Shown here one piece after another: positions 62,108 to 64,000 of a DNA stretch of 64,000 nt; position 1 is the stretch's first letter; each line of letters starts with the position of its first letter. Made by a program: the position numbers and the translations under genes. Origin of the DNA: Bacillus safensis (GTDB lineage Bacteria; Bacillota; Bacilli; Bacillales; Bacillaceae); assembly GCA_030159235.1 (NCBI GenBank), contig BSBG01000004.1:124001-188000 (forward strand). The letters are read 5' to 3'. A model generated the notes under the pieces. The model did no database searches. It had not been told where the DNA came from and saw only the letters and a program-made list of their open reading frames with translations.

Positions 62108-62448
62108 CCGTCATACACCCCAATCACTACAGCATCCGTTATATCGTGTGCACGGGTACTATCAGGATCAAAAGGTTTGTTTGTCAAATTATCAAGCGCT
62201 CTATCTGCAAATGATAGAAATACCATCGCTCCAACCTTTATGTCTGGCTCGACATGCTTTAACACAAGGGCGTCTTGTATCAATGGTTGTTCATATAAAG
62301 TGTCGTCGTCAGCGGTCATAAAGATCGGTTTTACATCTGCCGTATGACTGGCAGCATCGTAAGAAACGACCCTACCAGGAGCGCAAACATGAATAGAATG
62401 CTTGATGCCTTTTATAAGATTATCGAAAAAATTCGTATCCGCCGCCAT
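62104..62448 (-). CDS. Gp138-N-domain baseplate spike protein (XkdR position)
   Basis: A 114-residue protein with an OB-like fold pattern (IHVCAPGRVVSYDAASHTAD, then VKPIFM and GAMVFLSFADRALDN). Gp138-type proteins form the central membrane-piercing spike of some myoviruses; in PBSX the same slot holds XkdR. The C terminus is short, so no separate needle domain is present. It shares one base with the upstream hub gene. Confidence 0.78.
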   Translation of the reverse strand: MAADTNFFDNLIKGIKHSIHVCAPGRVVSYDAASHTADVKPIFMTADDDTLYEQPLIQDALVLKHVEPDIKVGAMVFLSFADRALDNLTNKPFDPDSTRAHDITDAVVIGVYDG

Positions 62449-63443
62449 TAGATCACATCCGCTTCTGTGTAAAAATCGTTCCCATCAAACACATGCTTAC
62501 CCTTTTTAACACGATACTTTCCGTTGGCTGTTTTGCTCTTAATGATAATAATTGAAGCGGTGGTTATGCGATGCTGCAATAAGCATTTAACCGAGTACCC
62601 TTTCAACTTTTCATCCTCAAAAGCTTCAGGAGAGTCGAGCAAACCTGTTGATTCTTTCAATTCAAACCGCTCATCATCCCCTTCTGTAATGGATCTGATA
62701 ACAAGACGGCCGCGCCTGTAATACAAAGAAGCACCACAATCATGCACAACTTCTTCTAATTTCTTCTCAATACTTCCTGTGACTGTGTACCCTTTCTTGT
62801 ATACCTTGTTTCTAGGCAAAGTCAACTTTGCTAGTTTAATATCAAGAATGCGGATCAAACGCTTTATAATCGTGCGGGCTGTTGTTCCTTTTTTAAACGT
62901 GATTTTCATTGATTGTTTTCTGTATTTCGCCTCACGGACTGTTTTGTATTTGATTGTTCGTGTGCTTTTGCGGACAGATGTCTTACCCGATTTCAATTTG
63001 ACCACTTTTTTTGTTTCAACCTTCAATGGTTTCTTCAGCTTGTACCGCTTGTTGGCATAATATTTCACAGGAGCATCAGCGGTATTTTGATCAACTTTAA
63101 TATGAGAGTAATCGTCTCCTTCTTTCATATAAATTGAAGTGATTTTATCGACCCCTGCGCGCTTCGTCAGTACCTTTGTAACCTTTCCGATAGCTAACAC
63201 CCCAAAGTCGCTTTTATAGCCCGCCTGAACGGTCATAGTAGCGCCTTTTTTGATTTTATTGATCGTGCTGCTACTTAGGTTGAAAATCTCGACTTTTGTT
63301 TCATTCGGCTTGGCGTCATCATCAAAGGGAACTTCAAAGCGAACTTCTAAGTCTTTATAATCAAAGGTCCCTTTATAAGAACCGCTATCAATCGTCACTT
63401 TAACAATACGACCGAATAACAATTTGTTATTATTCGTCGCCAT
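62448..63443 (-). CDS. Baseplate hub protein (XkdQ-like)
   Basis: A 331-residue protein (LLFGRIVKVTIDSGSYKGTF, EIFNLSSSTINKIKKGATMT, and near the end LVIRSITEGDDERFELKEST) in the slot of XkdQ, the gpD/gp27-like hub between LysM protein and spike. A Lys-rich central segment (~140-185) is unusual. ATG 63443 (MATNNNK) has aaggtg upstream; a frame open ten codons further lacks a site. It overlaps the plug gene by 14 bases. Confidence 0.83.
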   Translation of the reverse strand: MATNNNKLLFGRIVKVTIDSGSYKGTFDYKDLEVRFEVPFDDDAKPNETKVEIFNLSSSTINKIKKGATMTVQAGYKSDFGVLAIGKVTKVLTKRAGVDKITSIYMKEGDDYSHIKVDQNTADAPVKYYANKRYKLKKPLKVETKKVVKLKSGKTSVRKSTRTIKYKTVREAKYRKQSMKITFKKGTTARTIIKRLIRILDIKLAKLTLPRNKVYKKGYTVTGSIEKKLEEVVHDCGASLYYRRGRLVIRSITEGDDERFELKESTGLLDSPEAFEDEKLKGYSVKCLLQHRITTASIIIIKSKTANGKYRVKKGKHVFDGNDFYTEADVI

Positions 63444-63780
63444 ATTCTTCACCTTCCTCGCCAACATCGTCAATATACAGAAACACAGTTTTCATGAAGT
63501 TTTCTGATGAAAGCCGAGTTTCTGTATTTGATTCGTCTAACGGTACTAACGAAGGAGCTGGCAAACGATCATCTATAATGTCATCCCACAATGGCACATT
63601 TAAAATCATTTTTTCACCTAGTACGATTGGCTCCATGTCCATGTCATACAGGTCGATGGAATAGCTGTCATCAGTTTCGTTATAGTTGATTTGAAAAACA
63701 AATGTACTGTCAGCTAAATCAATTTCAAACTGCTGCGGAATGTCTTCTATATCAATTGGAATATAGTCTCTCGTTGCCAT
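63430..63780 (-). CDS. Phage baseplate plug-like protein
   Basis: A 116-residue acidic protein (MATRDYIPIDIEDIPQQFEI, YSIDLYDMDMEPIVLGEKMI, DDRLPAPSLVPLDESNTETR) of the kind annotated as baseplate plug, located between the LysM protein and hub genes. It probably closes the tail tube at the baseplate. Called by position and pattern. Confidence 0.75.
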   Translation of the reverse strand: MATRDYIPIDIEDIPQQFEIDLADSTFVFQINYNETDDSYSIDLYDMDMEPIVLGEKMILNVPLWDDIIDDRLPAPSLVPLDESNTETRLSSENFMKTVFLYIDDVGEEGEEYGDE

Positions 63781-63790
63781 TTTACTCCCC

Positions 63791-64000
63791 CTACTTCACC
63801 CGTAATTTGACCCCTATAGGAATGCGGCGGTCAGGGTACTTATTCCATTTTCTAAGCTGTGATAGGCTCGTACCGTACCACATCCTCATGTGGCTATATG
63901 TTTCGCCTTTCTTCACTTTGTGATAGACAGCTTTGCTTTTCTTCGTATTTGATTTCTTCTTTTTCCCTGCTGCTTTCACTTTCTTTTTTACAAATGGGCT
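63791..64000 (-). CDS. LysM-domain phage protein (XkdP-like), partial
   Basis: C-terminal end of a larger protein; the frame is open to the window edge without a stop (the earliest ATG-like start in view, GTG at 63979, is probably internal). The visible part is a basic linker (KKKKSNTKKSKA) and one LysM domain (YHKVKKGETYSHMRMWYGTS, then PIGVKLRVK). In PBSX-like phages XkdP with a LysM domain precedes XkdQ. Confidence 0.85.
   Translation of the reverse strand, partial: SPFVKKKVKAAGKKKKSNTKKSKAVYHKVKKGETYSHMRMWYGTSLSQLRKWNKYPDRRIPIGVKLRVK

Larger units (their letters stand above)
54538..64000 (-). mobile_element. Prophage (contractile-tail type), partial, integrated in comK
   Basis: From the comK junction to the window end almost every gene is on the minus strand and follows phage order: baseplate and tail (58,396-64,000), holins and endolysin (56,964-58,340), then accessory genes next to the attachment site. 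Baseplate J, Gp138 and Xkd-type proteins mark a myovirus or PBSX-like tail. The head, replication and integrase genes are expected beyond 64000. Confidence 0.9.

Overview
The window is chromosomal DNA from a low-GC, endospore-forming Bacillus. It keeps the B. subtilis gene order of the yit-yis-gerP-sbc/add-yhj-comK region almost throughout. The accessory genes (a hydroxamate siderophore operon, a carotenoid operon, a Lys/Ser/His-rich CotG-like protein and a barstar homologue) fit the B. pumilus / safensis / altitudinis group best. That assignment is inferred from synteny and protein likeness; no search was run.

Layout. 1-4.3 kb: yitK (YajQ family), then a SAM (S-box) riboswitch controlling yitJ, followed by a wrecked metH that keeps only the two ends of the gene, then a GNAT gene. 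4.3-12.7 kb: a six-gene minus-strand operon in the order of rhbABCDEF (aminotransferase, decarboxylase, IucA/C synthetase, acetyltransferase, N-hydroxylase, second IucA/C synthetase). It is preceded by a near-perfect Fur box and should make a schizokinen-like citrate-hydroxamate siderophore. 13-16.9 kb: serine-acetyltransferase-like gene, small membrane protein, GNAT gene, yisR-like AraC regulator and divergent yisQ-like MATE pump. 16.9-20.7 kb: crtM and two crtN-type oxidoreductases at the place where B. subtilis has only yisP. 20.9-24.8 kb: asnO, yisN, yisL, yisK. 24.9-29.3 kb: spore genes, with a cotG-like gene divergent from a CotH-kinase gene (yisJ position), yisI, and gerPABCDEF behind a sigma-K type promoter. 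29.3-41.4 kb: yisB, sbcC, sbcD, addA, addB (DNA break repair). 41.5-54.1 kb: yhjR, doxX, a BlaI/M56 pair, yhjN, sipV, yhjE, yhjD, a secreted protein, an LCP-family gene, barstar, an MFS/MocR divergent pair, a lipoprotein, a NERD protein, and decayed racemase-family and cupin genes.

54.17-64 kb: comK is cut. Only its C-terminal ~119 codons remain, and they abut a prophage that runs off the window. The prophage is read from right to left: XkdP (LysM, partial), baseplate plug, XkdQ, Gp138/XkdR-like, XkdS, XkdT (baseplate J), XkdU-like, tail fibre, XkdW-like, XkdX, BhlA, holin, M15 endolysin. Near the attachment end there are accessory genes: a secreted protein on the opposite strand, two small membrane proteins behind a palindromic operator, an HTH protein and a DUF3800 protein. 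Baseplate J and the Xkd set indicate a contractile-tail (myovirus or PBSX-like) phage. The integrase and the N-terminal half of comK should lie beyond position 64000.

How the parts work together: the yitJ riboswitch ties methionine synthesis to SAM; Fur ties the siderophore operon to iron; the CotH-type kinase probably phosphorylates the serine-rich CotG-like repeats; the GerP proteins let germinants cross the coat; AddAB and SbcCD process DNA ends; and competence is probably off unless the prophage excises and restores comK.
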